The notes: a model not told the origin generated them from the letters alone. DNA of 64,000 bases from Luteibacter jiangsuensis (GCF_030812295.1 NZ_JAUSSK010000005.1:1-64000); one strand, 5' to 3'; positions 18,458 through 27,688 are shown, counted from the first letter of the stretch. A program made the numbers and translations.

Positions 18458-19534
18458 TCAGTCGCCCATCTGTTTCTGCAGGTGCTCGCGGCGCTCTTGT
18501 GCATCAAGCGACAGCGTGGCGATCGGACGGGCGTCGAGACGGTCCACGCCGATTTCCTCGTCGGTTTCCTCGCAGAAACCGTAGCGGCCTTCCTCGATCC
18601 GGCGAAGAGCCTTGTCGATCTTGGAGATCAGCTTGCGGTAACGGTCGCGCGTACGCAGCTCGAGTGAGTTCTCGGTCTCGCGCGTGGCGCGCTCGGCTTC
18701 GTCACCCACGTCACGGACTTCCTCACGGAGGTTGTCCATCGTCTGGCGCGATTCCTCGACCAGCTGTTCGCGCCAGTCCTTCAGCTTGTTGCGGAAATAG
18801 GCGAGCTGGCGAGGACTCATGTACTCCTCGTCGTCGTTCGGCTTGTAACCCTTGGGCAGGTCGATGACGGTGGAAGCCGGCAGCGCATAGCGGCCGTCTT
18901 CGCGCGTGATGCCGTTGTCGGCGGTATTGGAGGCAGTGCTATTCATGCTGGATTGAGCGGACTTCTCGTTTCTGGATGAGGTGGAGCTGCCCACCGCGGA
19001 CGCCGTCCGGGGTGTCGCAGCGGCAACGGCCGATGCCGTACGCCCCTTCTCGGGCGCGGTGGCGGGGGTGGCCGGAGCGGGCTTCTTGGCTGCCGGCGCG
19101 GACGCCGGAGCGGGTGCGGCCTTTACAGGCGCCGCGGGTATCTTCTTCGCCGGCGTCTTGGTCACGGCGGGCGCCGTTTTCTTCACCGGGGCGGGGGCGG
19201 GCTTGGCTGCCACCTTCGTAGCCGGCTTCGGCGTCGCCTTGGGCGCCGCCGTCTTGGCTGTCTTCGCCGGCGCCGCCTTCAGCGGGGCTTTCGCCGGTGC
19301 TTTCTTCACCGCGGGTTTCGGCGTCGTCTTCTTGGCAGGCGCGGTGGCCTTCTTCGGGGCTGCCTTGGCGGCTGTCTTCGTCGCGGGCTTGACCGCGGCC
19401 TGGACGGCCTTCTTCGCCGGCGCCTTGGCCGCCTTCACCGCGGCCACGTTCTTCCTGGTCGCCTTCACATCACCGGCCCCGCCCTTCTTGGCGGCACCCT
19501 TGGCAGCTGTGGAACTACGAGCATTTTTCGCCAT
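18458..19534 (-). CDS. Histone H1-like / DksA-TraR fusion protein
   Basis: A 358-residue protein in two parts. Residues about 10-190 are an Ala/Lys/Pro-rich, strongly basic low-complexity tail with PAKK and AAPAK-type repeats, like histone H1 or AlgP. Residues about 230-358 are a DksA-family domain: a coiled-coil ([19 protein letters not shown]), then the degenerate zinc-finger region [14 protein letters not shown] and [18 protein letters not shown]. Only one of the four zinc-finger cysteines of E. coli DksA remains, so zinc binding is unlikely. DksA acts in the RNA polymerase secondary channel with ppGpp; the basic tail would be expected to bind nucleic acid. The ATG at 19534 is chosen for its GAGGTGAAGGA ribosome binding site. 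Confidence 0.88.
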   Translation of the reverse strand: MAKNARSSTAAKGAAKKGGAGDVKATRKNVAAVKAAKAPAKKAVQAAVKPATKTAAKAAPKKATAPAKKTTPKPAVKKAPAKAPLKAAPAKTAKTAAPKATPKPATKVAAKPAPAPVKKTAPAVTKTPAKKIPAAPVKAAPAPASAPAAKKPAPATPATAPEKGRTASAVAAATPRTASAVGSSTSSRNEKSAQSSMNSTASNTADNGITREDGRYALPASTVIDLPKGYKPNDDEEYMSPRQLAYFRNKLKDWREQLVEESRQTMDNLREEVRDVGDEAERATRETENSLELRTRDRYRKLISKIDKALRRIEEGRYGFCEETDEEIGVDRLDARPIATLSLDAQERREHLQKQMGD

Positions 19535-19650
19535 TTCCTTCACCTCGGTGGCCGTGGCGGCGGGGTGTTATAGCCCAGATGCGTTACCCCAGCAACCTAT
19601 CTTCTGGGATACTGTCGATTGGCCCTACGCCGGTCGACACCGGACTCACA

Positions 19651-19911
19651 GTGACCCGCCTCCTCTTATCCCTGCTCTATGCGTACAAACGGTGGCTGAG
19701 CCCGATGCTGGGGGCCCGATGCCGGTTCCACCCATCCTGTTCCGATTATGCACGGGTTGCCATAGCGCGCTTCGGCCCCATGCGTGGCACGATCCTGGGC
19801 GCATGGCGCATCCTGCGCTGCCAGCCGCTGTGCGAAGGCGGCCACGACCCCGTCCCGGAACATTTCATCCTCCGCCGCTGCGGCGCCCAAGGAGCACATA
19901 CCCATGACTGA
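19651..19911 (+). CDS. yidD: Membrane protein insertion efficiency factor YidD
   Basis: An 86-residue YidD-family protein, thought to assist YidC-dependent insertion of inner-membrane proteins. The family signature is evident: [13 protein letters not shown], then [15 protein letters not shown] and a Cys-containing tail ([16 protein letters not shown]). I place the start at the GTG at 19651, where family similarity begins; an in-frame upstream ATG at 19579 would add 24 unconserved residues. It usually lies in the rpmH-rnpA-yidD-yidC cluster but here is next to pyrC, whose ATG overlaps its end by eight bases. Confidence 0.9.
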   Translation: MTRLLLSLLYAYKRWLSPMLGARCRFHPSCSDYARVAIARFGPMRGTILGAWRILRCQPLCEGGHDPVPEHFILRRCGAQGAHTHD

Positions 19912-21241
19912 CGCCTGGCTCATCAAGAACGCCGAACTGGTCAACGAAGGCCGGCGTTTCACCGCCGACGTCCGCCTACGCGACGGAAAAATCGCGACCA
20001 TCGCGCAGAGTCTGGAAAAAGATCGTGACGAAGAGGTTATCGACGCCTCCGGCCTGTGGCTGCTGCCGGGCATGATCGACGACCAGGTCCACTTCCGCGA
20101 GCCCGGCCTCACCCAGAAGGCCGATATCGCCAGCGAATCCCGCGCCTGCGCCGCCGGCGGCATCACCAGCTTCATGGAAATGCCCAACACCAGGCCACCC
20201 GCCCTGGACCGCGACTCACTGGAGGCGAAGTACACCCGCGCGGCGGAAACCTCCGTGGTCAACTACGCGTTCTACCTCGGCGCCAGCAACGACAACCTGG
20301 CGGCGATCCGCGCGCTCGATCCGAAGAGCTCCCCCGGCATCAAGGTCTTCATGGGTGCGTCGACGGGCAATATGCTCGTCGACGACCCGGAAACCCTCGA
20401 CCATATCTTCCGCGACGCACCCACGCCGATCATCACGCATTGCGAAGACACGCCGATGATCGACGCCAACCTGGCAAAGGCACATGCGGTGTACGGCGAG
20501 GACATCCCCGCCCGCGAACATCCCCTGATCCGTTCGCGCGAGGCTTGCATCAAGTCCACCCGGCTGGCCATATCCCTGGCGAGGAAGCACGGCACCCGCC
20601 TGCACGTGCTGCACATCTCCACCGCCGACGAACTGGCCCTGTTCGAACCGGGCCCGATCGAAGGCAAGAAGATCACCGCCGAGACCTGCGTGCACTTCCT
20701 GCACTTCGCGGCGCCGGACTACGAGCGCCTCGGTTTCCTGATCAAGTGCAATCCGGCGATCAAGGACGAAGCCGACCGTGAGGCCATCACCAAAGCGCTG
20801 GCCGAGGGCCGGATCGACGTGCTCGCGACGGACCATGCGCCACACCTGCTCGAGGAAAAGGCACAGAAATACGACAAGGCGCCGTCGGGCCTGCCACTGG
20901 TCCAGTTCGCCCTGCAGGCGGCGCTGGAGCGCGTGTTCGAGGGCAAGCTCACCCTGGAGCGCGTCGTCGAGGCTGTAAGCCACGCACCGGCCAAGCTGTT
21001 CGACGTCGACAAGCGCGGCTTCCTCCGCGAAGGCTACGCAGCCGACCTCGTGCTGGTGGATCCGAAGCGCCAGCACACGGTGACGCGCGAGGAAGTCCTG
21101 TCCAAGTGCGGTTGGTCGCCGTTCGAAGGCACGACGTTCAGCAGCAGCATCGCCGCGACCTTCGTGAATGGCCAGCGCGTGTGGGATGGCCGGACCGTGG
21201 ACGGCAACGTCCGCGGCCAGCGTCTCGCGTTCGACCGATGA
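19904..21241 (+). CDS. pyrC: Dihydroorotase (class I type)
   Basis: A 445-residue amidohydrolase for cyclisation of carbamoyl aspartate to dihydroorotate in pyrimidine synthesis. It has [18 protein letters not shown] near residue 57, [11 protein letters not shown] with the lysine that is normally carboxylated, [19 protein letters not shown] and ATDHAPH. Notably the first histidine of the usual HxH metal pair is Gln (DQVHFR). The remaining ligands look intact, and I believe this variant occurs in related proteobacterial dihydroorotase-like proteins, but I cannot confirm that here. The ATG at 19904 has an AGGAG-like site upstream. It overlaps yidD at its start and the M23 peptidase gene at its end. 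Confidence 0.88.
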   Translation: MTDAWLIKNAELVNEGRRFTADVRLRDGKIATIAQSLEKDRDEEVIDASGLWLLPGMIDDQVHFREPGLTQKADIASESRACAAGGITSFMEMPNTRPPALDRDSLEAKYTRAAETSVVNYAFYLGASNDNLAAIRALDPKSSPGIKVFMGASTGNMLVDDPETLDHIFRDAPTPIITHCEDTPMIDANLAKAHAVYGEDIPAREHPLIRSREACIKSTRLAISLARKHGTRLHVLHISTADELALFEPGPIEGKKITAETCVHFLHFAAPDYERLGFLIKCNPAIKDEADREAITKALAEGRIDVLATDHAPHLLEEKAQKYDKAPSGLPLVQFALQAALERVFEGKLTLERVVEAVSHAPAKLFDVDKRGFLREGYAADLVLVDPKRQHTVTREEVLSKCGWSPFEGTTFSSSIAATFVNGQRVWDGRTVDGNVRGQRLAFDR

Positions 21242-22029
21242 GAAGATTCGCAAGCGCGTTCGCCGCGCTCGTGCTTCCCACGCTCGCGATCGCGGCGGTC
21301 CCCGACCTGCCTGCCAGCGTCTCCCAAGGAGGCCTCGTCATCGGCCATGTGGCGCCCGGCACGCGCGTCACCGTGGCCGGCAAGCCGGTGCATGTCGGCG
21401 GCGACGGCCTCTTCGTGTTTGGCGCCGGACGCGATGAACGCGGGCCTATCGTCGTGACCCTCGGGAATACGCGACGTAGCGTCGTGGTCTCACCGCGTGA
21501 CTGGCCTGTCGAGCGCGTGAACGGCGTCCCGCCGAAAACGGTGAACCCACCGCCGGACATCGCCGCGCGGATCGAACGCGAGCAGGCCGAGGTGGTCGCC
21601 GCACGCGATCGCGACGATGCCCGCGAGGACTTCGTCCGTGGCTTCGTCTGGCCGGTGAGCGGACGCATCAGCGGACGCTTCGGCAACCAACGGATCTACA
21701 ACGGCGATCCCAAGGCGCCGCATTCGGGCATGGACATCGCCGTACCCGAAGGCACGCCGGTGAAGGCCCCCGCCGATGGTCTGGTCACCTTCGCCAAACC
21801 GGATCTCTACCTAACCGGCGGCACGGTGCTGCTCGATCACGGCTTCGGCCTGTCGTCGAACTTCCTGCATCTGTCGCGGATCGACGTGAGGGTCGGCCAG
21901 CACGTGCGCCAGGGCGAGATCATCGGCGCGGCGGGCAAGACCGGTCGCGCCACCGGTCCGCACCTGCATTGGGGCTTCAACTGGTTCGGAACACGCCTGG
22001 ACCCGCTGCTGCTGCCGGGTATCCACTAA
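21238..22029 (+). CDS. M23 family (LytM-type) peptidoglycan endopeptidase
   Basis: A 263-residue exported protein. The N-terminal signal peptide (hydrophobic core FAALVLPTLAIAA) is followed by a small strand-rich domain and a C-terminal LytM domain. Zinc ligands and catalytic residues are visible in HSGMDIAVP (HxxxD) and GPHLHWGF (HxH), so it looks active against peptidoglycan cross-links. The ATG overlaps the pyrC stop codon (ATGA), which sets the start. Periplasmic location is expected; it could act in cell separation or wall remodelling. Confidence 0.9.
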   Translation: MRRFASAFAALVLPTLAIAAVPDLPASVSQGGLVIGHVAPGTRVTVAGKPVHVGGDGLFVFGAGRDERGPIVVTLGNTRRSVVVSPRDWPVERVNGVPPKTVNPPPDIAARIEREQAEVVAARDRDDAREDFVRGFVWPVSGRISGRFGNQRIYNGDPKAPHSGMDIAVPEGTPVKAPADGLVTFAKPDLYLTGGTVLLDHGFGLSSNFLHLSRIDVRVGQHVRQGEIIGAAGKTGRATGPHLHWGFNWFGTRLDPLLLPGIH

Positions 22030-22064
22030 GACGCAGCAACCGACTTGTGAGGCCTGCTTTCGGA

Positions 22065-22988
22065 TCAGCGCACCTTCGAAGCGAACGCCACCGCGTCGTG
22101 GGGATGCAGGCTCTCGTGATGTGCCACGCGTAGGTGGAAGTCGGCGATGTTCGGGTCGGCTTCCAGCGCTTTCTGGATACGCCGCGCGGCATCCTCGCAG
22201 AACATGAGGTTCTGTCCGTTGGCTAGCGCGAAAGCCTGTTCGTCCGCACGCTTCACCGCCGTCTGCACCGGGGTGCCCAGCGCCGACTCCACGTTGTCGA
22301 TCATGCCGATGAGCGGAAAGACTCCCCCGCCCGCGGGGCGCACGCGGATCGTGGCGGTGCTGCGTTGCGCATGCGGCGTGGCGACGATGCCCTGCTCCGT
22401 GCCCAGCCAGGCCAGTATCGTCTCGCGGTCCAGTGGCTCGCCCGCCGAGAACGTCTTCGCGAAATTGTCCTGGATCAGCTGCCGCGACAGCGCCGCCGAG
22501 GCCGGGCAGGTCGACGAATAGAGGATGTCCGTGGTGATCTCGATACGGAAAGCATCGCCGCTGAGCGTCGCGTCGATGGTGATCGGATAGGCGCGCCAGC
22601 CACTATTCTCGCTGCGAAGCGACTTGCGACGCACCAGGTGCTCGAAACCGATGGTGATCCGTGCGTGGTCCGACAGGCCCTCGTGCGAGGCCAGGAAGGA
22701 GTCCAGGAGCGCACGGATACCGCCCATCGTGAGAGGTCCGGCCGAAAGGGCATCCGAGACCAGCAGATAGAGCCGCGACATGTGGATGCCACGCGCTTCC
22801 GGCTTGTTGAGGTTGACGAAGGCCCCGACCCTGGCTCCCGTGGAACGCACGTCGCCATCCCCCGCGTCGAAGGCGACGGGCATCTCCATGCCGTCCATCC
22901 CGACCCAGTCGAGCGTGCCGATGGCCAGGGCATGCTCCTGCGACGCCACGTCGGGCAGCAGGCGGGTCGGGGAATCGTGGATGTACAT
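22065..22988 (-). CDS. folE2: GTP cyclohydrolase FolE2
   Basis: A 307-residue type IB GTP cyclohydrolase of the FolE2 (COG1469) family, catalysing the first step of folate synthesis from GTP. Family marks are the N-terminal region LDWVGMDGMEMPV, the metal-site Cys in SSTCPASAALSRQL, and the C-terminal HLRVAHHESLHPHDA. FolE2 enzymes tolerate metals other than zinc and in some species are induced by zinc starvation through Zur; I looked for a Zur-type palindrome in the ~95 bp upstream and saw none. It is separated from the following mtaD-ubiG operon by that gap and probably has its own promoter. Confidence 0.93.
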   Translation of the reverse strand: MYIHDSPTRLLPDVASQEHALAIGTLDWVGMDGMEMPVAFDAGDGDVRSTGARVGAFVNLNKPEARGIHMSRLYLLVSDALSAGPLTMGGIRALLDSFLASHEGLSDHARITIGFEHLVRRKSLRSENSGWRAYPITIDATLSGDAFRIEITTDILYSSTCPASAALSRQLIQDNFAKTFSAGEPLDRETILAWLGTEQGIVATPHAQRSTATIRVRPAGGGVFPLIGMIDNVESALGTPVQTAVKRADEQAFALANGQNLMFCEDAARRIQKALEADPNIADFHLRVAHHESLHPHDAVAFASKVR

Positions 22989-23085
22989 CGGGGAATATCC
23001 TTGGGACGTGCCGTATCCGGCTTACCGTGCCCGAGATGGGGGCCAGGAGGATGGGCTCAATGGTCCGTGCGGGGAAACGATCCGT

Positions 23086-23922
23086 TCAGGTAAATCGTGC
23101 AGCGTGGCGCGCCGCGAGCCAGGCACGGATGGCGGTGGCCGGCCCGGAGCGCGATTGACGGCGGTGCAGTTCGGCCAGCGGTTCGCCTGCGCGCGCGGCG
23201 CCCCGGGCCGTGGACAGCGCCGTGCGGCCCTCCAGCCCGCGGAAGGTGCTGAGCGGCTCACCCAGCGCCAGCGCCTCGCGCAGCCCACCGGCGAGTTCGC
23301 CCAACTGCGCACGCAACGCCTCGCGCCGCGCCGGGGAATCGTCCTTCAGGTGCGCCCGCGCGAGGCCATGCCGGGCCAGCCGCGTCATCGGCAAGGGCAA
23401 CCGTTCACGTTCGGCATCCAGCTCCAGCCGCGACAACGCGAAGACGAGGTGCGACAACGTGGCGATCCGCGATGCCGATTCCGCTGGCGCACCGGCTCCG
23501 AACCACCATGCGTTTTCCAGGGTCGCCAACGCGCCGTGCAGGCCACGGGACGCCGCGACCTGGGCGCCGAAATCCGACGGCGTACCCTGCTCCAGCTGCG
23601 CCATGGCCGCAAGCACCGGAGCCAACCACATGTTCGAGGGGATGGCGCGTGCGTTATCGCCGCCGAACAGCAGCTTGGTAAGCGGGTGGCGGCCACCGCT
23701 GGCGGCGGCGCCGGAGAGCTCTTCCGCCCACCATTGAAGTTTGGCCGCGGCCACCTGCGGCTCGCGAATGCCGTAGGCCGAGGAGATCAGCTCCTGCTCG
23801 AACGCAGCCAGCGCGACCCGTTCGTCGCGCGTACGTTCGTCCACGAAGCCGAGCGCGATCCGCTGTTGCGGCTGCACGGCGAGCCACTTGTCGACGAAGC
23901 TCCCGGTCGCGCCGTCGATCAC
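23086..23922 (-). CDS. Squalene/phytoene synthase-fold protein, probably non-catalytic
   Basis: A 278-residue all-helical protein of the squalene/phytoene synthase superfamily. AFEQELISSAYGIREPQVAA and AKLQWWAEELSG align with the start of that fold. The two Asp-rich DxxxD motifs that bind the prenyl diphosphates in active enzymes are absent: the first becomes AFEQEL, and the second lies within LSRLELDAERERLPLP. This resembles the NDUFAF6-like branch, whose mitochondrial member is a complex I assembly factor. It ends an operon whose other genes include ubiG, and overlaps gph by four bases, so a quinone/respiratory or housekeeping role is a reasonable inference. A carotenoid role is unlikely. 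Confidence 0.75.
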   Translation of the reverse strand: MIDGATGSFVDKWLAVQPQQRIALGFVDERTRDERVALAAFEQELISSAYGIREPQVAAAKLQWWAEELSGAAASGGRHPLTKLLFGGDNARAIPSNMWLAPVLAAMAQLEQGTPSDFGAQVAASRGLHGALATLENAWWFGAGAPAESASRIATLSHLVFALSRLELDAERERLPLPMTRLARHGLARAHLKDDSPARREALRAQLGELAGGLREALALGEPLSTFRGLEGRTALSTARGAARAGEPLAELHRRQSRSGPATAIRAWLAARHAARFT

Positions 23923-24599
23923 GCGGCAACCTCCCCCACGCCGAGCAGGGCGGCCAGTTCATCGGCATGATCCAGCACGGCATCGGCACCCCAGGCATCC
24001 GGATCGCCACCGTCGAGATAGCCCCAACGCACCGCCACCGTGAAGAGCCCGGCGGCATGGCCCGCAAGGACGTCGCGGCGGTCGTCGCCGACGTACACCG
24101 AACGGGTGGGATCGCAGCCGGCCAGCGCGCAGGCATGCAGCACGGGTGCGGGATCGGGTTTCTTCACCGGCAGGGTATCGCCGGAGACGACAGCGGCGGG
24201 CTTCCAGTGTGGAACGGCCCGTGGCAGCAAGGCGTCGGTCAGGAATCCTGGCTTGTTGGTCACGATGCCCCAGCGGATGCCCGCCGCGTCGAGCGCCGCA
24301 AGCAGGCGCTCGACGCCGTCGAAGACCACGGTCTGGCTGGCCATGCACGCTTCGTACAGTTCGAGGTAGCGCGGAACGAGCTTCAGCAGGTCGTCCGGGG
24401 CAATGCCCGGAAAGCCGGCGCCGATGATGGCGCGCGACCCTCGCGAGACCACGGGACGCACGCGCTCGTACGGTGGCGGCGCGATGCCCTGCTCCTCGCA
24501 CAGTTCAAGCAAGGCCGCGTACAACTCGTGGGCGCTATCGAGCAGGGTACCGTCGAGATCGAAGAACACGCCCTCGGGCTTGAATGGAAGCAGGCTCAT
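23919..24599 (-). CDS. gph: Phosphoglycolate phosphatase, HAD family
   Basis: A 226-residue HAD hydrolase. Motif I is FFDLDGTLLDS at the N terminus, motif II is VTNKPG, and the motif III/IV region contains KKPDP and YVGDDRRD. Length and cap region fit Gph, which removes 2-phosphoglycolate arising from DNA repair. In xanthomonads and pseudomonads it is commonly next to ubiG, as here. Four-base overlaps with ubiG upstream and the next gene downstream indicate coupling. Related HAD phosphatases (for example MupP in Pseudomonas, also beside ubiG) are an alternative; sequence alone does not decide. Confidence 0.85.
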   Translation of the reverse strand: MSLLPFKPEGVFFDLDGTLLDSAHELYAALLELCEEQGIAPPPYERVRPVVSRGSRAIIGAGFPGIAPDDLLKLVPRYLELYEACMASQTVVFDGVERLLAALDAAGIRWGIVTNKPGFLTDALLPRAVPHWKPAAVVSGDTLPVKKPDPAPVLHACALAGCDPTRSVYVGDDRRDVLAGHAAGLFTVAVRWGYLDGGDPDAWGADAVLDHADELAALLGVGEVAA

Positions 24600-25303
24600 G
24601 CCGTCTTCCTGGCCGCCAGCACATAGTTCACCGCCGTGCTGGACGACAGGCTCGCGTTGCGCGTGAGCGGGTTATAGGCCAGGCCCTTGATGTCCTCCAG
24701 CTCGAGATCGAAGCGGCGCAGCATCGTGGCGACTTCGGAAGGCTTGAGGAATTGCGCGTAATGGTGCGTGCCACGCGGCAGCAGGCGCATAAGGTATTCG
24801 GCGCCCACGATCGCCGCGCCGAACGCGGCCGGGGTACGGTTGAGCGTGGACAGGAACAACTGGCCACCCGGCTTGAGCATCGCCGAGAGATCGCGGACCA
24901 GTTCGGCCGGGTCGGGCACGTGCTCGATCAATTCCATGCAGCAAACCACATCGAACGATGCCGGTTCGGCTTCCGCCAATTCCGTGGACGACTGCACGCG
25001 GTAATCGACCTGCACGTTCGACTCGAACAGATGCAGCTTCGCGATCTGGATGAGCTTTTCACCCAGGTCGATCGCCGTGACGTTCGCGCCGGCGCGCGCC
25101 AGTGCTTCACTGAGCAGGCCGCCACCGCAACCGACGTCCGCCACCTTCGCGCCACGCAGGTTGGCGCGGCCGGCGACATAGGCGGCGCGCACCGGGTTCA
25201 GGTCGTGCAAGGGACGCGATTCGCCATCCGGGTCCCACCAGCGCGCGGCGAGTTTTTCGAAGCGCGAGATTTCTTCCGCACTGACATTGGTGTTGTTCTG
25301 CAT
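24596..25303 (-). CDS. ubiG: Ubiquinone biosynthesis O-methyltransferase
   Basis: A 235-residue SAM-dependent methyltransferase that carries out both O-methylations in ubiquinone synthesis. SAM motif I is VADVGCGGGLLSEALA near residue 53; FEKLAARWWDPDGESRPLHDLNP at the N terminus and LAYNPLTRNASLS near the C terminus are UbiG hallmarks. It lies three bases after the YCII gene and overlaps gph by four bases within a five-gene operon. Confidence 0.95.
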   Translation of the reverse strand: MQNNTNVSAEEISRFEKLAARWWDPDGESRPLHDLNPVRAAYVAGRANLRGAKVADVGCGGGLLSEALARAGANVTAIDLGEKLIQIAKLHLFESNVQVDYRVQSSTELAEAEPASFDVVCCMELIEHVPDPAELVRDLSAMLKPGGQLFLSTLNRTPAAFGAAIVGAEYLMRLLPRGTHHYAQFLKPSEVATMLRRFDLELEDIKGLAYNPLTRNASLSSSTAVNYVLAARKTA

Positions 25304-25306
25304 GGT

Positions 25307-25591
25307 TCAGTCCTTCGGCACGGGGCGACGCGCACGCCATTCATGCACGGTGAGCGTGGACGAGCCGGTGATGTGCAGTGGATCGGAGTGTGCGATCCGC
25401 ATCGCGGTGGCGAGGTCGGCAGCGCGCAGGATGTATGCGCCGCCGCTGCCATCGGTGAAGGGCCCGGTGAGTTCGAGCAGGTCCTGCCCGATCAGGTCGT
25501 CAAGGAACGCCTGGTGCGCTTCGCCCGCTTCCGGCTTGAAGGCCGGTTTGCGCATGGCGAGCACGAGATAGAGATGCAAGGGTTCGTTCAT
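25307..25591 (-). CDS. YCII-related protein
   Basis: A 94-residue protein of the YCII (YciI-like) family, a small alpha+beta fold with a proposed His-Asp active site but mostly unknown reactions. Family-like features include HQAFLDDLIGQDLLELTGPF and the C-terminal region AMRIAHSDPLHITGSSTLTVHEW. Its ATG overlaps the mtaD stop by four bases and ubiG follows after three, so it is expressed with them. No function can be assigned from context. Confidence 0.85.
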   Translation of the reverse strand: MNEPLHLYLVLAMRKPAFKPEAGEAHQAFLDDLIGQDLLELTGPFTDGSGGAYILRAADLATAMRIAHSDPLHITGSSTLTVHEWRARRPVPKD

Positions 25592-26925
25592 GCCGGGTCC
25601 TCCGCGGCGATGCGTTCACGCCAGGCACGAGCCTTGGCGCGGATGGCGACGGTGTCGATGCCCAGAAGCTCGCCCGAGGCAAGCTTGCGCACGCCATCGA
25701 TCCACGCGTCGCTGACCTGGTGGCGGCCGGTGGCATAGACCAGCTGCGACGCCACATGGTAAAGCGGCTGGGTTTCCAGGGCGTCGAGACGCACGGCCAC
25801 GAGGTCGGCCCGCTTGCCTGGTTCGATCGAACCCACGCGATCGCCCAGACCGATCGCCTTTGCGCCGTTGAGCGTGGCGGCACGCAGCGCATAGGCGGCG
25901 TCGAAGGCGGCGGCGTCGCCCGCCACGGCCTTGGCCAGGAGCGCGGCGGTGCGCATTTCACCGAACATGTCCAGATCGTTGTTCGAGGCGCAGCCATCGG
26001 TGCCTATGCAGACGTTCACGCCGGCGGCTCGCAGTTTCTCCGCCGGACAGAAGCCCGAGGCGAGTTTCAGGTTGGATTCGGGACAATGCACCACGGAAAC
26101 CCCGGCGACGGCACAGGCGGCGATCTCGCCATCCGTCAGCTGGGTCATGTGCACCGCCACCAGGCGCTCATTGACGATACCGAGCTTTTGCAGGCGCGCG
26201 AACGGACGAATGCCGTCTTTCGCCACGGCCTCTTCCACTTCGTGCGCTGTCTCGTGCGTGTGCAGGTGGACGGGGATGTCGAGCTGGTCGGCCAGGACGC
26301 GGATACGTTCGAAGTTCTCGTCCGAGACCGTGTACGGGGCATGCGGCACGAATGCCGTCGTGAGCAGGGGCTCGCCGCGCAAGGCATCGTGTACCTCGAC
26401 GGCACGGCTGAAGTATTCGTCGGACGTGGTCGCCCAGGCGGTGGGGAAATCGATCACCGGCAACCCGATGACCGCACGAAAACCCATCCGGCGATAGGTC
26501 GCCGCGATCACGTCGGGGAAGAAGTAGTTCTCGTTGGCGCAGGTGGTGCCGCCGCGGATCATCTCGGCCACGGCGAGTTCGACGCCGTCACGAATGAATT
26601 CCGGGCCCATCACGCGGCCTTCCGCCGGCCAGATGTGCTCCTGCAACCAGGTCATCAACGGCAGGTCGTCAGCCAGGCCGCGCAGCAAGGTCATCGGGTT
26701 GTGCGTATGCGCGTTGACCAGGCCAGGGATGAGCGCGTGCTCGGGCAATTCGATCCGCTCGCGCGGGGCGTAGGCCGCGCGAGCGGCGGCGACCGGCAGC
26801 ACAGCCAGGATCTCGCCGCCGTGCACGGCGACCGCGTGGTCGTCGAGGACCACGGCGTGGGGCTCGACGGGGACGACCCAACGGGCCTCGATGAGGAGGT
26901 CGATGTCGGTAGGGCTGGCGGTCAT
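25588..26925 (-). CDS. mtaD: Methylthioadenosine/S-adenosylhomocysteine deaminase (TRZ/ATZ family)
   Basis: A 445-residue metal-dependent amidohydrolase. The metal motif NAHTHNPM, the segment LRGLADDLPLMTWLQEHIWPAE, and the later VHMTQLT, VVHCPESN and IGTDGCASNNDLDM match the MtaD/SAH deaminase group, which deaminates MTA, SAH or adenosine derivatives to recycle methylation by-products. The ATG at 26925 is used because the 15 residues encoded upstream are low-similarity and the family begins with a strand after a short leader. It heads the operon mtaD-YCII-ubiG-gph-squalene synthase-like. Linking SAH disposal to the SAM-dependent UbiG in one operon makes biochemical sense. Confidence 0.85.
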   Translation of the reverse strand: MTASPTDIDLLIEARWVVPVEPHAVVLDDHAVAVHGGEILAVLPVAAARAAYAPRERIELPEHALIPGLVNAHTHNPMTLLRGLADDLPLMTWLQEHIWPAEGRVMGPEFIRDGVELAVAEMIRGGTTCANENYFFPDVIAATYRRMGFRAVIGLPVIDFPTAWATTSDEYFSRAVEVHDALRGEPLLTTAFVPHAPYTVSDENFERIRVLADQLDIPVHLHTHETAHEVEEAVAKDGIRPFARLQKLGIVNERLVAVHMTQLTDGEIAACAVAGVSVVHCPESNLKLASGFCPAEKLRAAGVNVCIGTDGCASNNDLDMFGEMRTAALLAKAVAGDAAAFDAAYALRAATLNGAKAIGLGDRVGSIEPGKRADLVAVRLDALETQPLYHVASQLVYATGRHQVSDAWIDGVRKLASGELLGIDTVAIRAKARAWRERIAAEDPA

Positions 26926-26964
26926 TCGTGGCCTCGGTGGGGAAACGGGAGCCTCATACAAGAA

Positions 26965-26995
26965 CGGCACGGCGCCCTCGGGGGCCGCCGTGCCG
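26965..26995 (-). terminator. Hairpin after efp
   Basis: The 10-bp perfect arms CGGCACGGCG (26965-26974) and CGCCGTGCCG (26986-26995) lie 27 nt after the efp stop. On the minus strand the hairpin is followed by TTCTTGTA, a weak U-tract, so termination may be partial and mtaD transcription could also receive read-through. Confidence 0.55.
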
Positions 26996-27021
26996 CGATA
27001 CCAGGCAAAACGCTGGTGGCC

Positions 27022-27600
27022 TTACTTGACGCGGCTGTCGTACTCGCCGGTGCGCGTATCGACCTTGATCACTTCGTCCTGGTTGACGAAGAGCGGTACG
27101 CGAACGACGGCGCCGGTCTCGAGCGTGGCTGGCTTGCCGCCACCGCCGGAGGTGTCGCCACGGACGCCCGGGTCGGTCTCGACGATCTTCAGTTCGACGA
27201 ACTTCGGCGGCGTCACGGCGATGATATTGCCGTTGAACAACGTCACCACGCACTCCTCGTCGCCCTTGAGCCATTTCCAGGCATCGCCCATCGCGGCGAG
27301 GTTCGCACGGTACTGCTCGAAGGTTTCCGAGTGCATGAACACCCACTCGCGCTCGCTGCCGGTGCCCTCGACGTACGAGAACTGGGCATCGGTGTCGACG
27401 GCATCGGCTTCCTCGAACGAATCGCTGGACTTCAGCGTCTGCTCGGTGGTGCGGCCATCCTTGAGATTACGGATGCGGATGCGGGTGAAGGCCTGGCCCT
27501 TGCCCGGCTTGATGAAGTCGGCTTCGGTGATGATCCACGGATCGCCGTTGTGAAGGATCTTCTTGCCCGTTTTGACATCATTGAGGCCAAGGGTCGCCAT
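27022..27600 (-). CDS. efp: Elongation factor P
   Basis: A 192-residue EF-P that relieves ribosome stalling at polyproline stretches. Three OB/KOW-like domains are implied by length. The modifiable lysine lies in the loop [10 protein letters not shown] (Lys34), the site beta-lysylated by EpmA in the EpmAB pathway. The divergent neighbour is epmB, the aminomutase that makes the (R)-beta-lysine donor, which supports this modification route over rhamnosylation (EarP). A hairpin terminator follows. Confidence 0.96.
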   Translation of the reverse strand: MATLGLNDVKTGKKILHNGDPWIITEADFIKPGKGQAFTRIRIRNLKDGRTTEQTLKSSDSFEEADAVDTDAQFSYVEGTGSEREWVFMHSETFEQYRANLAAMGDAWKWLKGDEECVVTLFNGNIIAVTPPKFVELKIVETDPGVRGDTSGGGGKPATLETGAVVRVPLFVNQDEVIKVDTRTGEYDSRVK

Positions 27601-27688
27601 GCGCTTTCTGCTCCAGGGTTAAATCCGCCCCGCTGGGCGGCTAAAATGGGGTCTGTCACGGGCTCCTGGGCCCGATCCAAGGTCCGTA

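Noticed and set aside
22989-23085. Zur operator upstream of folE2
   Set aside because: FolE2 genes are sometimes zinc-regulated, but no AT-rich GTTATA-type palindrome is present in this gap.
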